From assembly GCA_013178415.1 (NCBI GenBank), contig JABLXA010000009.1, positions 32,589 through 96,588 of the forward strand: a stretch of 64,000 nucleotides of DNA, in the 5' to 3' direction. Below the pieces are notes generated by a model. The model was given only the letters and a program-made list of their open reading frames with translations, did not search any database and had not been told where the DNA came from. Position 1 is the stretch's first letter. Every line of letters starts with the position of its first letter. A program made the position numbers and the translations under genes. Shown here in pieces: positions 46,473 to 55,825 of this stretch. The stretch comes from Bacillota bacterium (lineage in GTDB: Bacteria > Bacillota > SHA-98 > Ch115).

Positions 46473-46490
46473 GTCTCATCACCTGACCTG

Positions 46491-47630
46491 TTAGGAATAA
46501 AATCGGGGCACGCGTTTGCTAATGGCGCATGTGACTTCATACCCTATGGTCCCGCACCACGATGCCACCTCATCAGCTGAGATCTCATCTGAACCCTGCC
46601 TTCCAATCAGGACGGCATCTTCCCCCGGCTCGACATATAGGTCGCCTGTGTCAACCATACACTGGTCCATGCAGATCCGCCCGACAACCGGAAATCTCTT
46701 CCCACGAATCAAAACCATTGCCTTTCCCGACAGGGCCCTCATGTATCCATCAGCATAGCCGACCGGTAGGGTAGAAATGAATGTCTCTTTCTTTGTTACG
46801 TAAGTCCTACCATAACTTATGCCAAACCCCGCGGGCACTTTCTTGGAATAAGCGATCCTCGTGACAAATGAGAGGGCTGGTTTGAGATCAAGCCCCCGCT
46901 TGAGATCTGCCGGGACCTGCCCAAAACTAAAGGGAGACAAACCATATATTATGATTCCCGGTCTTACCATATTAAACAAAGCCTGGGGGAATCTCATCAA
47001 AGCCGCGCTATTAGCTATATGTTTATAGGGCAACTTTATTCCACTTTTTTCAAGATCATCTACGAGATCCGAGAACTTCTGAATCTGAGCCAAGGCAAAA
47101 CGTGGGTCGTTCTCGTCGGCTGTGGCGAGGTGACTGAATATGCCTTCCACCTCCAGGTTGGAAAGCTGCTCAACGCGCCGGATGAAACCAGCGGCCTCAT
47201 GGGGGGTTATGCCCAGCCTCCCCATCCCGGTGTCGACCTTTATGTGCACCTTGGCTTTCTTTGCCTCCTGTGTGGCAGCCACCGAAAGATGCTCTGCGAG
47301 TTCAAGGGAACAAACCGAAGCGGTAAGGCCATACCTTATCACCTTTTTGGCCTGGTTCGGGAAGGTCTGGGATAAGATCAGGATGGGAGCGATTATGCCG
47401 CTCTTCCTCAGCGATACCCCTTCCTCGGCAAGGGCAACCCCAAGCCAGTTGGCCCCATTATTCAACGCCGCAGATGCCACCTGCACCGCTCCATGGCCAT
47501 ATGCGTCCGCTTTCACTACCGCCATTATCTCAACTCCGGGACCAACTTTGCGCCTTATCTCTCGGACATTATGACTTATAGCGTTCAAGTCAACATATAC
47601 TCTGGTGGGCCTATCCGCCATCTCTTCCAT
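46491..47630 (-). CDS. alr: Alanine racemase
   Basis: This pyridoxal-phosphate enzyme interconverts L- and D-alanine for peptidoglycan. Residues: VVKADAYGHG with the Schiff-base Lys40, and the second catalytic Tyr in GISYGRTYV. At 379 residues it is of usual length. GTGAGG lies upstream of the ATG at 47630. It is followed 18 bp on by lpd and preceded by nnr. Confidence 0.95.
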   Translation of the reverse strand: MEEMADRPTRVYVDLNAISHNVREIRRKVGPGVEIMAVVKADAYGHGAVQVASAALNNGANWLGVALAEEGVSLRKSGIIAPILILSQTFPNQAKKVIRYGLTASVCSLELAEHLSVAATQEAKKAKVHIKVDTGMGRLGITPHEAAGFIRRVEQLSNLEVEGIFSHLATADENDPRFALAQIQKFSDLVDDLEKSGIKLPYKHIANSAALMRFPQALFNMVRPGIIIYGLSPFSFGQVPADLKRGLDLKPALSFVTRIAYSKKVPAGFGISYGRTYVTKKETFISTLPVGYADGYMRALSGKAMVLIRGKRFPVVGRICMDQCMVDTGDLYVEPGEDAVLIGRQGSDEISADEVASWCGTIGYEVTCAISKRVPRFYS

Positions 47631-47694
47631 TGCCTGGCCTCACAGTCCTTTCGCCATGCAAAACTTCCAATTAGTGGGCACGGGGATTGCGACA

Positions 47695-49293
47695 TCAGTT
47701 GATCACTCTAAATCTCTTGTCTTCATCCTCGCACCGTCTGACAATCTCGAGACTTCGAGGGAGCCTCTCAAGGACATCCCCTGCCACCATCCCAATTTCT
47801 CCCACTTCATCGCGAGCAAGATCCCCTGCCAGCCCATGTATATATACCCCGGCCGCCGCCGCCTCAAGGGGTGGAAGGCCCTGGGCCATCAGGCCCGCAA
47901 TTATTCCAGTAAGGACATCCCCCATCCCGGCGGTCGCCATGCCTGGATTTCCTGTAGGATTGATATAGGTCTGACCTTCTGGAGAAGAAATGACAGTATG
48001 CGCTCCCTTTAGCACGACTACCTTTCCCCATTGCCCTGCAAATGAACGGGCTATATCGAGACGATTCCGTCCCGCTTGTTCACCATTTCTGGCTAAAAGC
48101 CTTGCCATCTCTCCCATATGCGGGGTCAGGACCATCGGAGAACGAATGGCCTTCAAGATCTCTGGGTCAACCGAGATGGCGTTCAATGCATCGGCGTCCG
48201 CGACCACCGGGCAAGAACACATGGTCAGGACCTTCCTGATCAGCTGAGATGTCTCATTATTCATAGACATTCCCGGGCCAATGGCTAGAACATCATTGCG
48301 CTCAAGGAGGGTCGCTATGACACCTTCGCCATTTAGCGCCGCGCTCCTGGATTCTGTTTCAGGCAGCGGCTTTACAATGACCTCGGTGAGTTTCATATCC
48401 ACATAATCACTCAGACTCCGCGGCACCGCAAGCGTTACGAGGCCGGCTCCACTCTTCAAAGCTGCCATGCTCGCAAGACATGCCGCTCCAGTCATCCCCT
48501 CGGAGCCTGCAACAACTAGCACACGTCCAAAGTTCGTCTTATGGGTATCCGGGCGCCGTGAAGGTATCCATGACCTCACTTCTTGAGCGGAAAGTAGATG
48601 ACATTTTAGTTTCTCCTGGGCGAAGAGCAAGCCTGGAATGCCGATATTAGCTATGGCGAGCTCCCCCGCGAATTCAGCTCCTGGGTACAATAGAAGACCC
48701 AGCTTTGGCGCCCCCATTGTGACGGTGCAGGTCGCGCGAACGCACTTGACGCTGACCTTCCCGGTGGAAGCGTCAAGACCCGATGGAACGTCTACCGATA
48801 CTATGGGGCGCCCAGAATCGTTCATGGCATCAATTACGGTTCCAATAAGTCCATTTATCTCTCCCTTGAATCCGGTCCCGAAGATGGCATCTACCAGAAT
48901 GTCAGAAATAGAGAAACTGATCTTGACCTTCTGCATGTCTTCCAGGGAGAGTTCTTCTACTTCGATGCCCATATAATTGAGGGCTCTCAGATTGGTCGCG
49001 GCATCACCGGAAACCTCGGATTTCCTGCAGAGCAAGAATACCCTGACCTTTGCGCCAAAATTGGCAAGATGTCGGGCTGCGACGAATCCATCCCCGCCAT
49101 TGTTGCCTTTTCCACAGACGATGCAGACTCGTCTCTGTGGGACAGGAACAGCCGATTCTTTTCGCAATCTCTCAGCCACTACGATGGCAACGGCCCGGCC
49201 GGCGTTTTCCATGAGGGCGATCCCGGGAATTCCAGCTTCCTCTATGGCACGTTTGTCAATCTCTCTCATCTCATCAGGTGTGAGGACTTTCAC
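47695..49293 (-). CDS. nnr: Bifunctional NAD(P)H-hydrate epimerase/dehydratase
   Basis: This enzyme repairs damaged NADH and NADPH hydrates. The N-terminal YjeF-type epimerase has GKGNNGGDGFVAARHLANFG and DAIFGTGFKGEI. The C-terminal ADP-dependent dehydratase has VVAGSEGMTGAACLAS, KGAHTVI and GNPGMATAGMGDVLTG. The start is the GTG at 49293 with GGGGGAG upstream, overlapping acpS by 20 bp; an ATG at 49308 has a poorer site. The acpS-nnr-alr order is typical for Firmicutes. Confidence 0.95.
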   Translation of the reverse strand: MKVLTPDEMREIDKRAIEEAGIPGIALMENAGRAVAIVVAERLRKESAVPVPQRRVCIVCGKGNNGGDGFVAARHLANFGAKVRVFLLCRKSEVSGDAATNLRALNYMGIEVEELSLEDMQKVKISFSISDILVDAIFGTGFKGEINGLIGTVIDAMNDSGRPIVSVDVPSGLDASTGKVSVKCVRATCTVTMGAPKLGLLLYPGAEFAGELAIANIGIPGLLFAQEKLKCHLLSAQEVRSWIPSRRPDTHKTNFGRVLVVAGSEGMTGAACLASMAALKSGAGLVTLAVPRSLSDYVDMKLTEVIVKPLPETESRSAALNGEGVIATLLERNDVLAIGPGMSMNNETSQLIRKVLTMCSCPVVADADALNAISVDPEILKAIRSPMVLTPHMGEMARLLARNGEQAGRNRLDIARSFAGQWGKVVVLKGAHTVISSPEGQTYINPTGNPGMATAGMGDVLTGIIAGLMAQGLPPLEAAAAGVYIHGLAGDLARDEVGEIGMVAGDVLERLPRSLEIVRRCEDEDKRFRVIN

Positions 49294-49672
49294 AAGACAC
49301 TCCCCCATCCCCGGTAGCCACCGCCATGGCACATGCAAGATCTTTCAAATGAGTTATGCTCACCAAGATATCCCTTATGCCCTTTGACGATGCTAGATCC
49401 CGAGCTCGACCATGGAGAAGGATCAACGGCTTCCCGAGGTGATCCTCGAGGATCTCTACTTCAGTCCATGATATACCACGCATACCGGTCCCCAAGGCCT
49501 TGGCGGCTGCCTCTTTCGCGGCAAAACGCCCGGCGAAGCTCTCATACCGGCCGGCGCAAAGCTCCGCTTCCCTAGGGGTAAATACACGACCGATCAAACG
49601 ATTTCCTTTTCTCTCCATAAGCTCACGAATGCGAGAGACCTCTATCATATCAAGTCCGATGCCTACGACCAT
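49274..49672 (-). CDS. acpS: Holo-acyl-carrier-protein synthase AcpS
   Basis: AcpS transfers phosphopantetheine to acyl carrier protein. The 132-residue protein has GIGLDMIEVSRI (metal-binding Asp) and FAGRFAAKEAAAKALGTG, followed by ISITH-like VSITHLKDLACAMAVA. All key residues are present. It opens the acpS-nnr-alr series. Confidence 0.95.
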   Translation of the reverse strand: MVVGIGLDMIEVSRIRELMERKGNRLIGRVFTPREAELCAGRYESFAGRFAAKEAAAKALGTGMRGISWTEVEILEDHLGKPLILLHGRARDLASSKGIRDILVSITHLKDLACAMAVATGDGGVSCESPHT

Positions 49673-49689
49673 GAGGCCCCCCTCTCTTC

Positions 49690-51522
49690 CTATTCAACAG
49701 TGACACTCTTCGCCAGATTCCTTGGTTTATCAACATCACAGCCCCTGGCGCAGGCGGCGTAATATGCAAAGAGCTGGAGAGGAACCACAGACAGAATGGG
49801 ACTCAATATGTCATCGATCCTGGGAATCCTGAAGACATGATCAGCTACAGCATCTATGGTAGAATCATCATCATAGGCAATTCCTACCACGGTGGCGCCG
49901 CGGGCTTTCACTTCTTTGATGTTGCTTAGCATCTTCTCGTATACACCAGTCTGAGTCGCAAGGGCAAATACTGGCACGCCTTCCACGATCAAGGCAAGCG
50001 TACCATGCTTAAGTTCGCCAGCAGCGTATGCCTCTGCTCTTATATAGGATATCTCCTTGAGCTTGAGACTCCCCTCCATGGCTACAGCATAGTCTAGTCC
50101 CCTGCCCATGAAGAATATATCCTCGCATCCTTTAAACTTCTCCGCGAGTTGCGCCACCTCCTCCTCCACATGGTAAAAAAGCCTATCAACATATTGCGGG
50201 AGTTCGCCAAGGCCCCTCACTAGAGCCGAGGCCTCGACATCCGAAACCAATCCCCTCTGGCGCCCAAAGAAAATCCCAAGTAGATACATGGCAACAAGCT
50301 GGGAAATATAGGCTTTGGTGGATGCCACGGCGATCTCTGGGCCAGCCAGAGTATAGAGCACATGGTCAGAAGCCCTGGCTACCGAGCTACCAAGCACATT
50401 GGTGATCCCCAAGATCTTAGACCCTCTCGTCTTGGCTTCCTTGAGAGCAGCCAGGGTATCAGCGGTTTCCCCAGACTGACTTACAACTATTGTTAGATCG
50501 TCAGGGCCTACCAGGGGGTCACTATACCGGAATTCCGATGCTAACTCAACCTCTACAGGTATCCGGGAAAGCCGCTGTATCACCTGTCTTCCCACAAGAC
50601 AGGCGTGGTAGGCAGTTCCGCAGGCTACCATGAAGATCTTAGAGAGCCGTCTTACCTCATCTGGATCCAGGCAGAGTTCTTTCAAATCGATATCCCTGCC
50701 ATCCTCGCTGATCCGGCATGAAAGAGTGTTCCTTATAGCCGCTGGCTGTTCATGGATCTCTTTGAGCATGAAATGCCTATAACCACCCTTTTCAGCCATG
50801 GCTGGATCCCAGTCGATATGCATAGGGTCTCTTGATACTGGAACACCGGCCAGCGTAGATATATCTACACGATCCCGGGTGATTACGGCCATCTCGTCAT
50901 CTTCAAGAATCAGAACATCCCGCGTGATACCAAGTACCGCGGGGATATCTGAAGCGATCAGATTCTCCTGGTCACCAAGGCCAATGACAAGAGGGCTGTT
51001 CCTTCTTGCGACCACGAGCTTTTCAGGCTCATCATGACACATGACAGCTATGGCAAACGAGCCCCTCACCTTCCCGAGACTTGCCCTTACCGCATCAGCA
51101 AGGTTCCCATCGTAATTTTCCTCGATCAGGTGAGATAGCACCTCGGTATCTGTATCCGAAGAAAATCTATGTCCCCTTGATTTCAATTCGCTGCGAAGAC
51201 TCAGATAATTTTCAATGATTCCATTATGCACGACCACTATATTACCCTGACAATCGGAATGAGGATGGGCGTTTGCGTCTGAAGGCTCACCATGCGTAGC
51301 CCACCGGGTATGACCGACACCTACCGTCCCCTCTGGCATCTGACCTTCGAGTAGGCTCGCGAGTTTATCGAGCCTTCCCTGGGCCTTCTTGATGGCGACG
51401 CCATCACCCTTACACACGGCTATTCCCGCGGAATCGTAACCTCTATATTCAAGCGTTTTCAAGCTACCCAATAAAATCGGGGCAGCTTGCCGCACCCCTA
51501 CATAACCCACTACCCCACACAT
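49690..51522 (-). CDS. glmS: Glucosamine-6-phosphate synthase GlmS
   Basis: GlmS makes glucosamine-6-phosphate from fructose-6-phosphate and glutamine. The N-terminal Cys glutaminase begins MCGVVGYVG; RGYDSAGIAV, HTRWATHG follow. The C-terminal isomerase has two SIS domains (VACGTAYHACLVG; SQSGETADTLAALKEA). The length (610) is normal. The glmM stop lies only 22 bp upstream, leaving no room for a glmS ribozyme. Expression must come from the cdaA-cdaR-glmM transcript. Confidence 0.97.
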   Translation of the reverse strand: MCGVVGYVGVRQAAPILLGSLKTLEYRGYDSAGIAVCKGDGVAIKKAQGRLDKLASLLEGQMPEGTVGVGHTRWATHGEPSDANAHPHSDCQGNIVVVHNGIIENYLSLRSELKSRGHRFSSDTDTEVLSHLIEENYDGNLADAVRASLGKVRGSFAIAVMCHDEPEKLVVARRNSPLVIGLGDQENLIASDIPAVLGITRDVLILEDDEMAVITRDRVDISTLAGVPVSRDPMHIDWDPAMAEKGGYRHFMLKEIHEQPAAIRNTLSCRISEDGRDIDLKELCLDPDEVRRLSKIFMVACGTAYHACLVGRQVIQRLSRIPVEVELASEFRYSDPLVGPDDLTIVVSQSGETADTLAALKEAKTRGSKILGITNVLGSSVARASDHVLYTLAGPEIAVASTKAYISQLVAMYLLGIFFGRQRGLVSDVEASALVRGLGELPQYVDRLFYHVEEEVAQLAEKFKGCEDIFFMGRGLDYAVAMEGSLKLKEISYIRAEAYAAGELKHGTLALIVEGVPVFALATQTGVYEKMLSNIKEVKARGATVVGIAYDDDSTIDAVADHVFRIPRIDDILSPILSVVPLQLFAYYAACARGCDVDKPRNLAKSVTVE

Positions 51523-51544
51523 AGGCCCTTATCCATCTCCCCTT

Positions 51545-52897
51545 TTAACCACACTCTTCGCGAATGACACCAGCAAGTCCATGCACCACTTCATGGACAA
51601 GATCCGAATCAGGACCTTCCCCCAGAATCCGGATAAGTGGTTCTGTCCCTGAGGGTCTTACGAAAATCCTTCCAGAACCCTTGAGTCTTTCCTCGGCATC
51701 CCTCACGGCCTGGCTAACCCTGGGATTAGAAAGGAACCTCTCCCTGTCGGAAACCTTGACATTCACAAGCAATTGCGGATAGGTCATCATTTGGCCTGCC
51801 AAAGAAGACAGAGGCCTGCCAGATGAGACCAATACCTTGAGCAAGTTTAGAGCCGTTATGAGCCCATCGCCAGTAGTGCTCTGGTTTAGGAAGATAATAT
51901 GGCCCGATTGCTCACCGCCCAAGATTATCCCCCTATTTCGCATTTCCTCGAATACATAGCGGTCACCGGCCTTTGTGGCTATTACATCCCCGCCCTCGCG
52001 CCGGAAAGCGTCGATAAGGCCTAGATTGCTATAGACGGTCGCCACAACGGCCTTCTGGGGCAACATCCCCCTGCGAAGGAGGTCAAGACCGCAAATAGCT
52101 ATGATATGGTCGCCGTCAACCACATTCCCATTCTCATCAATGGCAATCAACCTGTCAGCATCGCCATCATGGGTTAGCCCTACATCTGCGCCGTACCTGC
52201 GAACAGCGGCAGAGGCCGCCTCAGGATGCGTAGAACCACACCCCACATTGATATTGAGACCGTCGGGGTTGGAGTTGATGGGAATGACCGTGGCACCCAA
52301 TTCTGCCAGGACACGCGGCGTGATCCTATATGAAGCTCCATTTGCACAATCCACCACGATCCTGAGACCGGTTAGATCAGGGGCGAATCCCTTGACAAAG
52401 TCAATATATCTGTCTTCCGCATCGGATATTTGACGCATCCGGCCTATGCCTGATGCGGTCGGACGAGGCAAAGAGTCATTACCTGATGGCCAACCGCTCT
52501 TTTCGACCAGCCCTGTGATTTCTTCTTCATCCTTGATAGAAAGCTTGAATCCTTCCTTGGAGAAGAATTTGATGCCATTATATTCCACCGGATTATGTGA
52601 CGCGGAAATAACTACGCCTGCATCAGCCTTTAGGTCCCTGGTCAAAAATGCGATGGCAGGTGTTGGCATGATGCCCAGGTCGAGCACTGTCCCGCCAGAA
52701 GACATGATGCCAGCCGCCACGGCACATGATAACATGTCGCTAGATATCCTGGTATCTCTCCCCAGAGCAATGACCGCTGAACGATACTTCCGGGAAGCCC
52801 AGGACGCTCCTGCACGCCCGACTGCAAATGCCAGCTCCGGAGATAGCTCAGTATTGGCTATACCCCGAACTCCATCTGTCCCAAAAAGATTACCCAC
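51545..52897 (-). CDS. glmM: Phosphoglucosamine mutase GlmM
   Basis: GlmM converts glucosamine-6-P to glucosamine-1-P for UDP-GlcNAc. The 450-residue protein has FGTDGVRGIAN, the catalytic serine in VISASHNP (Ser100), the metal loop DGDADR and the sugar-binding GEQSGH. GlmM contacts CdaA in other Firmicutes, and the gene order cdaA-cdaR-glmM-glmS is kept. Confidence 0.97.
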   Translation of the reverse strand: MGNLFGTDGVRGIANTELSPELAFAVGRAGASWASRKYRSAVIALGRDTRISSDMLSCAVAAGIMSSGGTVLDLGIMPTPAIAFLTRDLKADAGVVISASHNPVEYNGIKFFSKEGFKLSIKDEEEITGLVEKSGWPSGNDSLPRPTASGIGRMRQISDAEDRYIDFVKGFAPDLTGLRIVVDCANGASYRITPRVLAELGATVIPINSNPDGLNINVGCGSTHPEAASAAVRRYGADVGLTHDGDADRLIAIDENGNVVDGDHIIAICGLDLLRRGMLPQKAVVATVYSNLGLIDAFRREGGDVIATKAGDRYVFEEMRNRGIILGGEQSGHIIFLNQSTTGDGLITALNLLKVLVSSGRPLSSLAGQMMTYPQLLVNVKVSDRERFLSNPRVSQAVRDAEERLKGSGRIFVRPSGTEPLIRILGEGPDSDLVHEVVHGLAGVIREECG

Positions 52898-52957
52898 TTT
52901 CTCTCCCCTTCCCAGTCAAATAAGGAAAGTCTCTACACCATTATTAATTAGGTTATG

Positions 52958-53419
52958 CTATCTATTCTGTCGTGGACCTTCGCGTAATTCGGGTCTCTCG
53001 AGCCAGAGGCTCACAAAGACGGCTTCGGGCCGGAGGCGCACGCCAGTGACCCGGCCTCCCTCAGAGTCAAGTGGAGTAAGACGAGCCTCTATGGCAACAG
53101 TCCGTGTAGTCCGGCCGGCCTGAGACAACCTGGAGGCATCAACGAGACATGTCACCCTGGCGATTTTCTCCACCTTGCTTTGAGGGCCGGACACCAATAC
53201 AGAGGCAGGCTCGACAGTTTGGCCGAAGGTGACCACTTCAGCGGATGGCACACCCATGAACGCTACGATGACCGGAAAGGTTCGCTCGATTACCGGTTCA
53301 GATTTAGCCATGAACGGCGAAGGCGATCCTCGTCCCACCACAAACCATATCACTACAGCCAAAAGAAGGGCTAGAAGCCTCAAGGAAAAATCTTGTCTCC
53401 AGGATTCGTTCAAAGGCAT
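52958..53419 (-). CDS. cdaR: Short CdaR-like (YbbR domain) protein
   Basis: CdaR regulates CdaA at the membrane. This version has only 153 residues: a single N-terminal span (RLLALLLAVVIWFVV) and essentially one to one and a half YbbR repeats (ERTFPVIVAFMG; VVTFGQTVEPASVLVSGPQSKVEKI). In Bacillus it has about four YbbR domains and over 400 residues. The reading frame ends with a clean stop, and no more YbbR sequence is seen before glmM. Confidence 0.85.
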   Translation of the reverse strand: MPLNESWRQDFSLRLLALLLAVVIWFVVGRGSPSPFMAKSEPVIERTFPVIVAFMGVPSAEVVTFGQTVEPASVLVSGPQSKVEKIARVTCLVDASRLSQAGRTTRTVAIEARLTPLDSEGGRVTGVRLRPEAVFVSLWLERPELREGPRQNR

Positions 53420-53460
53420 GCCTTCCTGTTTCTCCTCCCTCTCCCCGGCACATCACAACA

Positions 53461-54312
53461 TCAAGCATGAACCTGCGCCTTGAGCCAATCTTTGAATGAC
53501 TGTTTCGATCTGGTCTCAAGAAGTCGCTGAAGTCGCTCCCTCAAGGAGTCTTCATCCAAATAGCGCGTCAAGCGACCATCAGAGGCAAGCGAGATGACTC
53601 CAGTTTCCTCTGATACTATTACGACGGCCGCATCCGTCTGCTCCGAAATCCCGAGCGCTGCGCGATGACGTGTCCCCAGGCGACGGCTTACTGTAGGATT
53701 ATCAGTAAGTGGTAGGTAGCAGCCGGCGGCGGCTATCCGCCCTCCCCTGATGACAACTGCTCCATCGTGCATCGGGGTATTGGGGGTAAAGATATTGAGC
53801 AGGAGTTCGCCTGATACAATTGCATCTAGTTTCATACCCATCTCGATCAAGTCAGATAGTCCTGTGTTGCGCTCTATGACCATAAGGGCTCCGATCTTTT
53901 CCCTGGACAGTATTCCGGCGGCCCTTGAGACCTCTGTAATAGTCCTTGCAGGATCATCCTGCCCAAATATATCGAATCCGGCGGAAAAGAGCCGTCCCCT
54001 TCCTATCTGCTCCAAGGCCCGTCGCAACTCCGGCAAGAATACGATCGGAAGAGCGACAAAGACCATGGTTATAGTCCTCTGCAGCAGCCAGTAGACTGTA
54101 GAAAGCCCAAATACCTGGCTTATCAGATTAGCGATGAACAGCACAGCAAGCCCCTTGATAAGGGAAACGGCTCTCGTTCCTCGAATGAGCACGAGGATGC
54201 GGTATATCACATATGCAACTATCAAGATATCGGCGACCGATGTCACTACCCTGAGAACACCAACTTGCCCGATGGCATTTCTAACCATGATGAGATAATT
54301 CTCGAAGGGCAT
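53461..54312 (-). CDS. cdaA: Diadenylate cyclase CdaA
   Basis: This enzyme condenses two ATP into cyclic di-AMP. The 283-residue protein has three N-terminal spans (to about residue 93) and the DAC domain with DGA (183-185) in MHDGAVVIRGG and RHR (215-217) in GTRHRAALG. All catalytic residues are present. It starts the cdaA-cdaR-glmM-glmS operon. A possible receptor, the DarA-like protein, is at 17694-18020. Confidence 0.96.
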   Translation of the reverse strand: MPFENYLIMVRNAIGQVGVLRVVTSVADILIVAYVIYRILVLIRGTRAVSLIKGLAVLFIANLISQVFGLSTVYWLLQRTITMVFVALPIVFLPELRRALEQIGRGRLFSAGFDIFGQDDPARTITEVSRAAGILSREKIGALMVIERNTGLSDLIEMGMKLDAIVSGELLLNIFTPNTPMHDGAVVIRGGRIAAAGCYLPLTDNPTVSRRLGTRHRAALGISEQTDAAVVIVSEETGVISLASDGRLTRYLDEDSLRERLQRLLETRSKQSFKDWLKAQVHA

Positions 54313-54411
54313 GGCCTTCCCCCCGTGCTCTGGCTGTTCAATGACAGCAAGTTTCCATCTTCTATTGTCAAGTATACACTAATATTCTTCGATGACAATT
54401 GGAAAGTGTCG

Positions 54412-55617
54412 TCAGGCGCCAAACTTTGATAATTTCAAGGCATTGGCGAGCATGAGAGGCATCACTCCCAGAGTCGGGAACCTGCCGAGACTTCCTAATC
54501 GGCACTCCCGTTCGCCAAATGTCTTCAATCCATCACGCCTCGACCATTTGGACCACATCATTATCGGCACCGGATGCCAGCTATGTGCTTTCAAACGTGC
54601 CGGAGTTGAATGATCTCCAGTGATGACGAGTACATCAGGCTTCAAATCTAGGATCTTGGGGATCTCGCGATCTAGGGCCTCGAGAACTTCGACCCGCCGA
54701 CCGAAGTTGCCATCCTCGCCTGCGCTGTCTGTATCCTTGACGTGGACATAGAAGAAATCATACTTGTCCCAATTGGCCTTCAATGTCTCGATCTCATCTG
54801 CAATTGTAGTCCCCGTTTCAAGGACATCCATTCCAACCAGCTTTGCGACTCCTCGATACATAGGATAAGTCGCGATTGCGGCTGGGGTCAGGTGGAATCT
54901 CTCACCCATGGTGGGTATATTAGGATGCTTCGCAAACCCCCTCAAAAGTAACATATTGGCAGGATGTTGATCGCGAAGGATTTCGGCCGCCTTTGAGATG
55001 AATTCGTTCACAATGCGAGAAGTTTTCTCAGCATCTGGCGAAAGGGCCTCAGGTTTCCTCGGCGCCTTCCCCTCTTTTTGTGGGTCGGTATCAGCAATAT
55101 TCCCGGATAGGCCGTCACCCCGGAACACGACAACGAATCTATGGATCTTGCCGGTAACGATCATAACATCAGCGCCGGAGACTTTTACATCCTTCAGAAG
55201 TTCGCATAATTCGCGCGTCTTCTCCGTGGGTATCCTCCCTGCCCGCCTGTCTACGACGATCCCATTCTGGTCGACGGTGCAAAAGTTTCCCCTGGCAGCC
55301 ACATCTTTCGGTCCCAGGTCAAAGCCGACTCCCAGCGCCTCCAAGACACCCCTACCTATTTCATACTCTGTTGGATCGTAGCCAAAGAGAGCAAGATGTG
55401 ACGGACCACTGCCGGGAGTTACACCTAGGGCCACCGGATCGATCAAACCGCATTCGCAATCTCCGACCAGCCTATCGATATTTGGCTTACTGGCCGTCTC
55501 TAATTCAGTGAGACCGGTATCTTCGCTGGGAAGTCCCCCCAATCCATCAGCGACCACCAGCACGATTTTGGAATCCGTCTTCATAGAGATCTCTGAAACA
55601 ACCTTGATGTCTACCAT
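54412..55617 (-). CDS. apgM: 2,3-bisphosphoglycerate-independent phosphoglycerate mutase, archaeal type
   Basis: This 401-residue alkaline-phosphatase-fold mutase interconverts 3- and 2-phosphoglycerate. It begins KIVLVVADGLGGLPSEDTG, and has PGSGPSHLALFGYDP (catalytic Ser), VHVKDTDSAGEDGN and VITGDHSTPA metal ligands. It is the archaeal-type ApgM found also in many Clostridia. The first ATG has a weak ribosome site and ATG 12 codons later is possible. It diverges from the PBP1A gene. Confidence 0.93.
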   Translation of the reverse strand: MVDIKVVSEISMKTDSKIVLVVADGLGGLPSEDTGLTELETASKPNIDRLVGDCECGLIDPVALGVTPGSGPSHLALFGYDPTEYEIGRGVLEALGVGFDLGPKDVAARGNFCTVDQNGIVVDRRAGRIPTEKTRELCELLKDVKVSGADVMIVTGKIHRFVVVFRGDGLSGNIADTDPQKEGKAPRKPEALSPDAEKTSRIVNEFISKAAEILRDQHPANMLLLRGFAKHPNIPTMGERFHLTPAAIATYPMYRGVAKLVGMDVLETGTTIADEIETLKANWDKYDFFYVHVKDTDSAGEDGNFGRRVEVLEALDREIPKILDLKPDVLVITGDHSTPARLKAHSWHPVPIMMWSKWSRRDGLKTFGERECRLGSLGRFPTLGVMPLMLANALKLSKFGA

Positions 55618-55825
55618 ATTATCGCCGCAGCATCATCACACGCAAGTTGCGGCTTTCCTCCTTCCTTTTAGATCCATGCAGGCGACACCATTATAGGCGT
55701 GTATCCGCGTGACTATCGCGAATACAGTTTATCTCTGAGCTTTGATTCTATGCGCATCCGACATATCCTCCATAGACCTGCAGATTATATGAAAAAACTG
55801 TACGAGCATACTATAAGCGGAGAGG

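Noticed and set aside
51523..51544. glmS ribozyme
   Set aside because: Only 22 bp separate glmM from glmS and no ribozyme core is visible; the operon layout explains expression.
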